From the NCBI GenBank assembly GCA_964537825.1, contig CAZIDL010000021.1, positions 1-36,374 on the forward strand: a stretch of DNA of 36,374 bases, read 5' to 3'. Source of the DNA: CAZIDL01 sp964537825 (GTDB taxonomy: Bacteria; Bacteroidota; Bacteroidia; Flavobacteriales_D; CAYVSK01). The notes under the pieces were generated by a model. That model was not told the origin of the DNA, searched no databases, and was given only the letters and a program-made list of their open reading frames with translations. Each line of letters opens with the position of its first letter. Positions within the stretch are counted from its first letter, which is position 1. Position numbers and translations under genes: made by a program. Positions 8,490 through 15,048 of the stretch are shown one piece after another.

Positions 8490-8870
8490 TTATTTCTTCT
8501 TCTTGGGTTTCTTGGTGCCGTATTTGGAACGACCCTGGCGCCGATCCTCTACACCAGCCGTATCCAGTGCACCGCGGACCGTATGGTAACGGACCCCCGG
8601 AAGGTCCTTCACACGACCACCGCGAACGAGGACGATCGAGTGCTCTTGAAGATTGTGTCCTTCACCAGGGATATAGGAGTTCACCTCCTTCCCATTGGTC
8701 AACCGCACCCGCGCGACCTTCCGCATAGCGGAGTTGGGCTTCTTGGGGGTTGTCGTGGAGACCCGCGTACAAACACCCCGTTTCTGGGGACATTTGTCCA
8801 GCGCTGCCGATTTGCTCGGCCGGTGGACCTTCTTCCTTCCCTTTTTCACCAGTTGTTGGATCGTCGGCAT
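8490..8870 (-). CDS. rpsL: 30S ribosomal protein S12
   Basis: S12 controls decoding accuracy at the A site. The 126-residue product is the first gene of the str-S10 operon. The streptomycin-relevant lysines are wild type: Lys43 in TTTPKKPNSA and Lys88 in GGRVKDLPG. Asp89, the residue methylthiolated by RimO in bacteria that have it, is present. The C-terminus is a Lys-rich tail (KYGTKKPKKKK). The ATG at 8870 is preceded by about 50 nt of leader counting from the predicted promoter, with no clear Shine-Dalgarno sequence. Confidence 0.98.
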   Translation of the reverse strand: MPTIQQLVKKGRKKVHRPSKSAALDKCPQKRGVCTRVSTTTPKKPNSAMRKVARVRLTNGKEVNSYIPGEGHNLQEHSIVLVRGGRVKDLPGVRYHTVRGALDTAGVEDRRQGRSKYGTKKPKKKK

Positions 8871-8904
8871 AGCGTAATTCGCGTGTTTTGGAACTTCGAA
8901 AAGA

Positions 8905-8928
8905 AGCCCCTTCCGGTTTTTCGGGGCT
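8905..8928 (-). repeat. Inverted repeat at the predicted start of the str-S10 transcript
   Basis: Perfect 6-bp arms AGCCCC / GGGGCT are separated by 12 nt. On the minus strand the upstream arm overlaps the predicted transcription start and the downstream arm lies in the leader, followed by TTCTTTTCG. It could be an operator, a 5'-terminal mRNA stem or a short attenuator. A 6-bp stem with a 12-nt loop is not strong evidence for any of these. Confidence 0.45.
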
Positions 8929-8929
8929 G

Positions 8930-8959
8930 CAAATCTACAAGTTTTTGAACACCGCGCAA
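8930..8959 (-). promoter_or_regulatory. Promoter of the str-S10 operon (Bacteroidota type)
   Basis: On the minus strand the -7 box is TAGATTTG (8937-8930), followed by C. A TTG (8959-8957, within ATTG) lies exactly 19 nt upstream, fitting the Bacteroidota consensus TTTG-N19-20-TAnnTTTG. The predicted transcript starts near 8923-8926, giving a leader of about 50-55 nt before rpsL. It is the best-matched promoter in the window. Confidence 0.75.
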
Positions 8960-8965
8960 TAACCC

Positions 8966-8986
8966 TGTGGACATTTTTGTGGATAA
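8966..8986 (-). promoter_or_regulatory. DnaA-box pair between rpsL and uvrD
   Basis: On the minus strand a perfect DnaA box TTATCCACA lies at 8986-8978, and a second 9-mer ATGTCCACA (two mismatches) at 8974-8966, 12 bp apart in the same orientation. They sit just upstream of the str-S10 -33 element, in the spacer where transcription diverges. DnaA binding is inferred from the consensus only. Confidence 0.4.
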
Positions 8987-9036
8987 GATCGGGAGAAGGA
9001 AGAGATCCCTCATCGCGATCGATATAGCTCCCTTCG

Positions 9037-9044
9037 TAAATTCG
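9037..9044 (+). promoter_or_regulatory. Possible -7 box for uvrD
   Basis: TAAATTCG differs at one base from TAnnTTTG and ends 10 nt before the uvrD ATG at 9055. No -33 TTG is present 19-20 nt upstream. If used, the leader would be only about 5 nt. The same variant occurs before hldD. Confidence 0.3.
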
Positions 9045-9054
9045 TCATCGCCCT

Positions 9055-11331
9055 ATGGAAGCACTTAAGCAGCTCAACGAAGCCCAGCGGAAAGCCGTGG
9101 AGCACGGAACGGGACCGATGGTGGTGATCGCCGGTGCCGGTTCAGGAAAGACCAAAGCGCTCACCCATCGGATCGCCTATCTGATCGATAACGGCGCAGA
9201 CCCTTTCCGTATCCTGGCACTTACTTTCACCAACAAGGCCGCTCGGGAAATGAAGGAACGGATCGCTCATATCGTGGGCGATACGGATGCGAAGAACATC
9301 TGGATGGGGACCTTCCATTCGATCTTTGCCCGCTTCCTAAGGGCTGAAGCAGAAAAGCTCGGATTTCCCAAGAACTTCAGCATCTACGATACCACGGATT
9401 CCAAAAGCCTCATCAAACGTATTGTCAAGGACAAAGGGCTCGATCCGAAGACCTACAAACAGGGCTTGGTCTTCAACCGGATCTCCAATGCCAAGAACAG
9501 CCTTCTATCTCCGGATGCCTATGAGCGGGACGAAGAGATCCAGGAGAACGATGCGATGTCAGGGAAACCCAAGCTCGGAGAGATCTACCGGGAGTATGAC
9601 AAAAGGCTCTTCCAAGCAGGGGCCATGGATTTCGACGACCTCCTTTTCAAGACCAACGTCCTCTTCCGGGACTTCGAAAAAGTACTCTACAAGTATCAGA
9701 ACAAATTCGATCACGTACTCGTCGACGAATTCCAGGACACGAATCACTCGCAGTACCTTATCGTGAAAAAACTGGCCGCCCGCCATGAGAACCTATGTGT
9801 GGTAGGGGATGATGCCCAGAGCATCTATGGCTTCCGGGGTGCCAACATCTACAACCTGCTCAACTTCAAGAAAGACTTCCCTGACCATAGCCTCTACAAG
9901 CTCGAACAGAACTACCGGTCCACCGATACGATCGTCCAGGCCGCGAACGGCCTGATCCGGAAGAACGAGGAGCAATTCCATAAAGAGGTCTGGACCCAGA
10001 ACGAAGCTGGTGAACGGATCAGCATCTTCAACACGCTCACCGATAATGAAGAGGGGCGCAGGGTGGCCGACCATATCTATGAGCTCCATGAAGGGACGGA
10101 CGCTTCCTATTCGGATTTCGGCATCCTCTACCGAACGAACGCCCAATCCCGTGCTTTGGAGGAAGCCCTCCGCAAACAGAACATCCCCTACCGGATCTAC
10201 GGAGGCCTTTCCTTCTATCAACGGAAAGAGATCAAGGACCTCCTGGCCTATTTCAGGCTGACGGTGAACCATCACGACGAGGAAGCTTTCAAGCGCATCA
10301 TCAATCATCCCAAACGGGGGATCGGCGATTCAACGATCGACAAACTGATCGTGACCGCCTCGCAGAACGGGGTCAGCCTTTGGGAGGTAGCGGCCGCTCC
10401 TCAGCGCTATGGGATGCAGATCGGGAGTGGGGTGCGCAACAAATTGCTCCAGTTCACTACCATGGTCGACAGCTTTACGTCGATGCTGGAGCAGAAGAAC
10501 GCCTACGATCTTGCCGCCCACATCGCGAGTTCATCGGGGATCCTGAAAGAACTCTATACGGACCGGACCCCGGAAGGGATCGCGCGCTACGAGAACGTTC
10601 AGGAATTGCTCAACGGGATCAAGGAACTCGTAGAGAACGAAGAGCGGGAAGGAACGGTCTTCCTCCACGATTTCCTGATGGAAGTGGCCCTCCTGACCGA
10701 TGCCGATAACGAGGACGATGAACAGGAACGCGTTTCCCTGATGACGGTCCACAGTGCGAAAGGGCTGGAATTCCCCTACGTTTTCCTCGTCGGCCTCGAA
10801 GAGGATCTTTTCCCTTCACAAATGGCCCTCCATTCCCGGGAGGACCTCGAGGAAGAACGCCGCCTCTTCTACGTGGGGCTAACGCGTGCTCAGAAAAAGG
10901 CCTTCCTTTCCTATTCTGACAGCCGTTACAAGTTCGGGCAGCTCATCCATTCCGAACCCTCTCGTTTCCTTGAGGAACTTGACCCGCGGTACGTCGAAGA
11001 AGAGGGTGGACGAGAAAAGAGCGCGTACGAAAGCGGATCAGGGAAGACGGATAACGAAAAAAGTAACAGGAAGGAGAACGGGGCTGATCAAGCCGGCCAG
11101 CCAGCTCGCAACCTTAAAAAGGTCCAAAAGGGAGGGGATGCTGGCAGCGGAACCCCGCCCGAAGCAGTCGAGGTCGGAACAGAAGTGGAGCATTCCCGTT
11201 TCGGAAAGGGGAAAGTGGTCGGGCTGGAAGGTGAAAACCCGGATACCAAGGCCACGGTCTTCTTCCCCCAAGTGGGGAAAAAACAGCTTCTCCTTAAGTT
11301 CGCCCGCCTGAAGATATTGGATCGGCCATGA
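9055..11331 (+). CDS. uvrD: UvrD/PcrA-type superfamily 1A DNA helicase
   Basis: This is an ATP-driven 3'-5' helicase of the UvrD/Rep/PcrA group, used in nucleotide excision and mismatch repair and in clearing replication blocks. The 758-residue protein shows motif I GAGSGKT (27-33), Ia LTFTNKAAREMKER (56-69), II DEFQD (224-228), III VVGDDAQSIYGFRGA (249-263), IV LEQNYRS (283-289), V VHSAKGLEFPYVFLVGLEEDLFP and VI EERRLFYVGLTRA. A low-complexity charged linker (roughly 660-700) leads to a C-terminal Tudor-like domain (VEHSRFGKGKVVGLEG to FARLKIL), which in PcrA/UvrD binds RNA polymerase. Orthology to pcrA or uvrD cannot be separated by eye. It is the first gene rightward of the divergent spacer. 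Confidence 0.95.
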   Translation: MEALKQLNEAQRKAVEHGTGPMVVIAGAGSGKTKALTHRIAYLIDNGADPFRILALTFTNKAAREMKERIAHIVGDTDAKNIWMGTFHSIFARFLRAEAEKLGFPKNFSIYDTTDSKSLIKRIVKDKGLDPKTYKQGLVFNRISNAKNSLLSPDAYERDEEIQENDAMSGKPKLGEIYREYDKRLFQAGAMDFDDLLFKTNVLFRDFEKVLYKYQNKFDHVLVDEFQDTNHSQYLIVKKLAARHENLCVVGDDAQSIYGFRGANIYNLLNFKKDFPDHSLYKLEQNYRSTDTIVQAANGLIRKNEEQFHKEVWTQNEAGERISIFNTLTDNEEGRRVADHIYELHEGTDASYSDFGILYRTNAQSRALEEALRKQNIPYRIYGGLSFYQRKEIKDLLAYFRLTVNHHDEEAFKRIINHPKRGIGDSTIDKLIVTASQNGVSLWEVAAAPQRYGMQIGSGVRNKLLQFTTMVDSFTSMLEQKNAYDLAAHIASSSGILKELYTDRTPEGIARYENVQELLNGIKELVENEEREGTVFLHDFLMEVALLTDADNEDDEQERVSLMTVHSAKGLEFPYVFLVGLEEDLFPSQMALHSREDLEEERRLFYVGLTRAQKKAFLSYSDSRYKFGQLIHSEPSRFLEELDPRYVEEEGGREKSAYESGSGKTDNEKSNRKENGADQAGQPARNLKKVQKGGDAGSGTPPEAVEVGTEVEHSRFGKGKVVGLEGENPDTKATVFFPQVGKKQLLLKFARLKILDRP

Positions 11332-11335
11332 TCCG

Positions 11336-11343
11336 TAGTTTTG
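11336..11343 (+). promoter_or_regulatory. Possible -7 box upstream of the DUF4290 gene
   Basis: TAGTTTTG fits TAnnTTTG and lies just after the uvrD stop. The nearest upstream TTG (11317-11319) is 16 nt away, shorter than the usual 19. It would give a leader of about 155 nt before the ATG at 11505. Within that leader I see no clear gene or riboswitch. Confidence 0.3.
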
Positions 11344-11504
11344 CCGAGCGGAGCGATCGCGATCCCCGTTGCCCCTTGGAGTAACGAAAGGATGAAGGGA
11401 AATGCCCGGAAGGAGAAACACTGCTATCGCATTGTCAGGGAGATATGACGGGGCCTTCTTTTGATCGAAAAGCCAGGAAGGGAGCCCTCAACACGCACAG
11501 ACCA

Positions 11505-12134
11505 ATGGAATACAATACGCAGCGAGAACACTTAAAGCTCCCGGAATACGGGAGGAACGTTCACAAGATGATCGCCTATACGGTCAACATCGAGGACAAA
11601 GAGGTCCGACAAGCAGCCGCGGAAACGATCATCGAGGTGATGAGGCGGGTCAATCCCAGCGACCACAAACAATCTTATGAGGACGTCCAGCACAAACTCT
11701 GGGACCACCTTTTCATCATCTCGGATTACAAGCTTGATGTGGATTCTCCTTACCCCAAACCAAGCCCGGAGACCTTTTCTGAAAAGCCCGACAAGGTCCC
11801 TTACCCGCAAAAGGACTTCAAGTTCGATCAGTACGGCAAGACGATCGAACTGCTGATACAAAAAGCCCGAAGCCTCCCGGAGGGCGAAGCCAAAGAAGGC
11901 CTGACCCTTTCCATAGCGAACCTGATGAAGCGGGCTTATCTCCAATGGAACCGGGATTCGGTACAGGACGAACTGATCGTAGAACACCTGAAGAAGCTCT
12001 CCCAAGGCGAACTCACGATCGACGACCCCTCGAAACTCACGCCCACCCAGGAACTGCTGCCCCAAGGTGGCGGCGGTAAGAAAAAGAAAAAACGCGGCGG
12101 CGGAGGCAACCGGAACAAAAAGCGGCGCAACTGA
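11505..12134 (+). CDS. DUF4290 protein with Lys/Gly-rich basic tail
   Basis: I recognise this as the Bacteroidota-specific DUF4290 family, whose function is unknown to me. I choose ATG 11505 (209 residues) because MEYNTQREHLKLPEYGRNVH is the family start. The frame is open back to an ATG at 11445. The body is helical with motifs PEYGRNVHKMI and KLWDHLFIISDYKLDVDSPYP. The last 23 residues are low-complexity, runs of Gly and Lys/Arg (about 187-209), suggesting contact with nucleic acid or another polyanion. The stop is 2 bp before murA, so the two are almost certainly co-translated. A role tied to MurA or cell-wall control is only an inference from this pairing. Confidence 0.85.
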   Translation: MEYNTQREHLKLPEYGRNVHKMIAYTVNIEDKEVRQAAAETIIEVMRRVNPSDHKQSYEDVQHKLWDHLFIISDYKLDVDSPYPKPSPETFSEKPDKVPYPQKDFKFDQYGKTIELLIQKARSLPEGEAKEGLTLSIANLMKRAYLQWNRDSVQDELIVEHLKKLSQGELTIDDPSKLTPTQELLPQGGGGKKKKKRGGGGNRNKKRRN

Positions 12135-12136
12135 GG

Positions 12137-13447
12137 ATGAGCGCATTCGAGGTCGAAGGTGGTCGTCGCCTACGGGGAGACCTTCATCCGGAAGGTGCCA
12201 AGAACGAAGCCCTTCAGGTCCTCGCTGCAACCCTTCTTACGCCCGAGGAGGTCACCATCCACAACGTCCCCGAGATCATCGATGTAAAAAATTCCATCGA
12301 GATCCTGAAAGGGCTTGGTGTGGAGGTCGAAAAGCTAGAAGAGAAAAGCTACCGTTTTCGAGCGAAAGCTCCGGACCTCGAGTACATGGGAACCCCTGAA
12401 TTCCAGGAGTCTACGCAGGGGCTCAGGGGATCCGTGATGCTGGTCGGCCCTCTTCTCGCCCGTTTTGGGAAAGCCTATATCCCGAGGCCGGGTGGAGATA
12501 AGATCGGTCGTCGCCGCCTTGATACGCATTTCATCGGCTTCCAAAAACTTGGGGCCGCCTTCGAACACGATGCCCGTGAACGGACCTATCAGGTCAATGC
12601 GGATCGCCTTCAGGGCACTTACATGCTCCTCGATGAAGCATCCGTCACGGGAACGGCCAATATCATCATGGCAGCCGTTCTGGCAACGGGGACGACCCGC
12701 ATTTACAATGCTGCCTGCGAACCCTATATTCAGCAGCTCTGCCATATGCTCAATCGCATGGGAGCAAAGATCTCCGGCGTTGGCTCCAACCTTCTTAACA
12801 TCGAAGGGGTGAAGGAACTCGGTGGATGTGAGCATACCCTTCTACCGGATATGATCGAGGTCGGGAGTTTCATCGGCCTCGCTGCAATGACGCGATCCGA
12901 CATTACGGTGCGGAACGTGGGGTGGGAACAATTGGGATCGATCCCGGAAGCCTTTGAAAGCTTGGGGATCCATATGGAACGGAATGGGGATGATCTCAGG
13001 ATCCCCGAGCAAGAAATGTACGAGATCGACACTTACATCGATGGTTCCATCATGTCGATATCGGACGGGACCTGGCCGGCCTTTACGCCGGACCTTTTGA
13101 GCATCGTTATGGTCGCTGCCACGCAGGCCAAAGGGAGCATTCTGATCCATCAGAAGATGTTCGAAAGCCGGCTCTTCTTCGTCGACAAGTTGATCGATAT
13201 GGGAGCCCGGATCATTCTATGCGATCCTCACCGAGCGACCGTGATCGGTCTTGGCCGAGAGCACCCGCTTCGGGGGATCGAGATGACATCACCGGACATC
13301 AGGGCCGGGGTATCCCTTCTGATCGCAGCAATGTCAGCGGAAGGAACGAGCATTATCCACAACATCGATCAGATCGATCGCGGTTACCACCGCATCGATG
13401 AACGCCTGAACCGGATCGGCGCAAAGATCCTTCGAAAAGAAGGGTGA
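12137..13447 (+). CDS. murA: UDP-N-acetylglucosamine 1-carboxyvinyltransferase (MurA), Cys-to-Asp type
   Basis: MurA transfers enolpyruvate from phosphoenolpyruvate to UDP-GlcNAc, the first committed step of peptidoglycan synthesis, in the cytoplasm. The 436-residue protein has the inverted alpha/beta-barrel EPSP-synthase fold. Lys22 and Asn23 (GAKNEA) match the E. coli catalytic residues in number. The active-site loop reads PRPGGDKIGRRRLDTH, so the residue corresponding to E. coli Cys115 is Asp121 (codon 12497-12499). Enzymes with Asp here are active but not alkylated by fosfomycin. Conserved segments LLDEASVTGTANI, DMIEVGSFIG and LFFVDKLIDMGA are present. It sits 2 bp downstream of the DUF4290 gene. 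Confidence 0.97.
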   Translation: MSAFEVEGGRRLRGDLHPEGAKNEALQVLAATLLTPEEVTIHNVPEIIDVKNSIEILKGLGVEVEKLEEKSYRFRAKAPDLEYMGTPEFQESTQGLRGSVMLVGPLLARFGKAYIPRPGGDKIGRRRLDTHFIGFQKLGAAFEHDARERTYQVNADRLQGTYMLLDEASVTGTANIIMAAVLATGTTRIYNAACEPYIQQLCHMLNRMGAKISGVGSNLLNIEGVKELGGCEHTLLPDMIEVGSFIGLAAMTRSDITVRNVGWEQLGSIPEAFESLGIHMERNGDDLRIPEQEMYEIDTYIDGSIMSISDGTWPAFTPDLLSIVMVAATQAKGSILIHQKMFESRLFFVDKLIDMGARIILCDPHRATVIGLGREHPLRGIEMTSPDIRAGVSLLIAAMSAEGTSIIHNIDQIDRGYHRIDERLNRIGAKILRKEG

Positions 13448-13472
13448 CGCAGCGCATTCCGCAAACCGGGTC

Positions 13473-13503
13473 TTTCCTTTTCTTATCACCCTCCTTATCT
13501 TTG
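13473..13503 (+). promoter_or_regulatory. Promoter of the TlpA-like gene (Bacteroidota type)
   Basis: The -7 box TATCTTTG (13496-13503), followed by C, is an exact match. TTTC at 13473-13476 lies 19 nt upstream, one base from TTTG. The start of transcription is predicted near 13508, which coincides with the first possible ATG of the gene. Confidence 0.6.
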
Positions 13504-13507
13504 CAAA

Positions 13508-14086
13508 ATGGTGCAAGGAAGAATGCCACGATCGTCCGGGAATATCCTGCTTGCCTTGGGAGCAATAACGGTCCTGGGGCTGGGGCTCTTTGCTCGCCCG
13601 GGACCTGACACCCCCAAAGAGGAGCAGAGCGGAAGCATCCGCATCGGGCAAAAAGCGCCGGGATTCACCCTCAAAGGTACGGATCGGAAAAAGGAATACA
13701 GCCTTAGCGATCTCGAAGGGCATTTCGTGCTGATCGAATTCTGGGCCTCATGGTGCGCTCCTTGCCGAAAAGAAAGCCCCAACCTCGTCCGGGCCTGGGA
13801 AAAGTACCACGATGCTGAGCTCGAAGGAGGAAAGGGGCTACGTATCCTGAGCGTTTCCCTGGACAAGAACGTGAAAGCTTGGAAAAAAGCGATCGAAGCG
13901 GACGGCCTAAAATGGGATACGCACGTAAGCTCCCTGAAAGGATGGAAGGGGCCCGTTGCAGAGAAGTACGGTGTTTCCCGCATTCCCAAGAACTTTCTCG
14001 TGAACCCTGAAGGCAAGGTGATCGCAACGGACCTTCGGGGACGCGACCTTCACCTGACGATCGACGAGCATTTAAAGTCGTTCTGA
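13508..14086 (+). CDS. Membrane-anchored TlpA/ResA-type thioredoxin-fold protein
   Basis: This is a periplasm-facing thiol-disulfide protein of the AhpC-TSA/redoxin type. An uncleaved anchor or signal peptide (hydrophobic stretch about residues 12-29) precedes a thioredoxin fold with the active site WCAPC (82-86, Cys83 and Cys86) and the cis-Pro loop SRIPKNFL (Pro160). Whether it reduces (ResA/TlpA-like) or oxidises cannot be told. Two starts are possible: ATG 13508 (192 residues), which would be leaderless on the predicted promoter, or ATG 13523 (187 residues) preceded by AAGGA. The gene stands alone between murA and grpE. Confidence 0.85.
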   Translation: MVQGRMPRSSGNILLALGAITVLGLGLFARPGPDTPKEEQSGSIRIGQKAPGFTLKGTDRKKEYSLSDLEGHFVLIEFWASWCAPCRKESPNLVRAWEKYHDAELEGGKGLRILSVSLDKNVKAWKKAIEADGLKWDTHVSSLKGWKGPVAEKYGVSRIPKNFLVNPEGKVIATDLRGRDLHLTIDEHLKSF

Positions 14087-14209
14087 CGGCTCCTATTCGC
14101 TTTTCCTCCCTCTACAGAATAGCTGCCCCCATAGGATGATGGACGGGATCTGCGCAAGAAGCTAATCCCAACCGACCCAAGCCTCCATCGAAAGACTTGA
14201 ATAAGCGAT

Positions 14210-14239
14210 AGAGAGGGAGACTTCTTCCCCTCACTCTCT
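14210..14239. repeat. Inverted repeat overlapping the grpE promoter
   Basis: Arms AGAGAGGGAG (14210-14219) and CTCACTCTCT (14230-14239) pair at 9 of 10 positions around a 10-nt spacer. The dyad ends 11 bp before the -7 box, over the expected -33 region, where a repressor or activator would act. It is not a CIRCE element. A terminator role is unlikely since only TCGGTTTCC follows. Confidence 0.45.
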
Positions 14240-14250
14240 TCGGTTTCCTC

Positions 14251-14258
14251 TACCTTTG
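14251..14258 (+). promoter_or_regulatory. -7 box of the grpE promoter
   Basis: TACCTTTG, followed by C, is an exact TAnnTTTG match. No TTG is present 19-20 nt upstream. That place is taken by the inverted repeat at 14210-14239, which may mean the promoter depends on a regulator. The predicted leader is about 75 nt. Confidence 0.5.
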
Positions 14259-14292
14259 CACGCGGCCTGTCAAATTGTCCCCTTCCGTTCGG

Positions 14293-14320
14293 AATGGCAA
14301 GGAGCTTGACGGGTGCCATT
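14293..14320 (+). repeat. Hairpin in the grpE leader
   Basis: Perfect 7-bp arms AATGGCA (14293-14299) and TGCCATT (14314-14320) flank a 14-nt loop. A run of nine A follows, then the ATG at 14341. The hairpin lies in the predicted 5' leader of a heat-shock gene but does not cover the start codon. Confidence 0.45.
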
Positions 14321-14340
14321 AAAAAAAAAGCGAAGCATCT

Positions 14341-14985
14341 ATGGCAGCGAACGAGGAAAAAGAACAACAGGAAGAAGCGAAGCGACAAGAAGAAACTCAA
14401 GATCAAGAAGAAAAAGAGGAGCAAACGCAGGAAGAAGGCACTTCGAACAGTAACACCGATCAGGAAGCAAAGCAGAACGAATCGGAAGATCAAGGGGACC
14501 AGCAAGGGGAAAAAGGTGCTGAAGAACGCGTGAAAGAACTCGAAAAGCAACTCGAAAACCTGAACGAAAAGCATTTGCGGCTTTTCTCCGAATTCGATAA
14601 CTTCAAAAAGCGCACGAAGAAGGAGAAGTCGGAGTTGATCAAGAGCGCTGGAGAGGATGTGATCGGTGAGTTGCTCCCCGTGCTGGATGATTTTGAACGG
14701 GCGATCGCATCCAACAAAGAGATCGAAGCCGAAGGGGAACAGATCGAGCAGCTCAAGAACGGTTTCGAACTCATTTTCAATAAATTAAAGAAAACCCTGG
14801 AGGAGAAAGGGCTTCAGGAGATGGAAGCCGAGGGGGAGGAATTCAACACCGACCGCCATGAGGCGATGACACGCATGCCGGTAGAAGACGAGGAGAAGAA
14901 GGGAACCGTGGTCGAAGTGGTCCAAAAAGGTTATTACCTGAACGACAAGGTCCTGCGTTACGCAAAGGTCGTAGTGGGCCAATAA
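14341..14985 (+). CDS. grpE: GrpE nucleotide-exchange factor for DnaK
   Basis: GrpE promotes ADP release from DnaK. The 214-residue protein has a long acidic, Gln/Glu-rich disordered N-terminus (about 1-58), a long coiled-coil helix (about 59-130, with HLRLFSEFDNFKKRTKKEK and GEDVIGELLPVLDDFERAI), and the C-terminal beta domain (DRHEAMTRMPVEDEEKKGTV, VVQKGYYLNDKVLRYAKV). It is encoded just upstream of dnaJ, as is common; dnaK is not in the window. A hairpin with T-run follows its stop codon. Confidence 0.97.
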   Translation: MAANEEKEQQEEAKRQEETQDQEEKEEQTQEEGTSNSNTDQEAKQNESEDQGDQQGEKGAEERVKELEKQLENLNEKHLRLFSEFDNFKKRTKKEKSELIKSAGEDVIGELLPVLDDFERAIASNKEIEAEGEQIEQLKNGFELIFNKLKKTLEEKGLQEMEAEGEEFNTDRHEAMTRMPVEDEEKKGTVVEVVQKGYYLNDKVLRYAKVVVGQ

Positions 14986-14994
14986 GTCCGAGCG

Positions 14995-15020
14995 AGCCCT
15001 TTACAAGGGCTTCCTTTTTT
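14995..15020 (+). terminator. Rho-independent terminator between grpE and dnaJ
   Basis: A perfect 7-bp stem AGCCCTT / AAGGGCT with a 3-nt loop is followed by TCCTTTTTT. It starts 9 bp after the grpE stop and ends 28 bp before dnaJ. No TAnnTTTG box lies between, so dnaJ probably depends on read-through, which would set DnaJ below GrpE. Confidence 0.75.
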
Positions 15021-15048
15021 ACAAATTCGCGCTGCGAAAGAACCGTCT

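Noticed and set aside
11392..11448. 18-codon open frame between uvrD and the DUF4290 gene
   Set aside because: It is too short to support, has no distinct start context, and could arise by chance in this spacer.
13441..13492. Inverted repeat AGGGTGA / TCACCCT after murA as a terminator
   Set aside because: The loop is 38 nt and there is no T-run at the correct place, so chance pairing is more likely.
14190..14260. CIRCE or sigma-32 heat-shock elements before grpE
   Set aside because: No TTAGCACTC-N9-GAGTGCTAA is present. A CTTGAA at 14196 has no matching CCCCAT downstream at the right distance.
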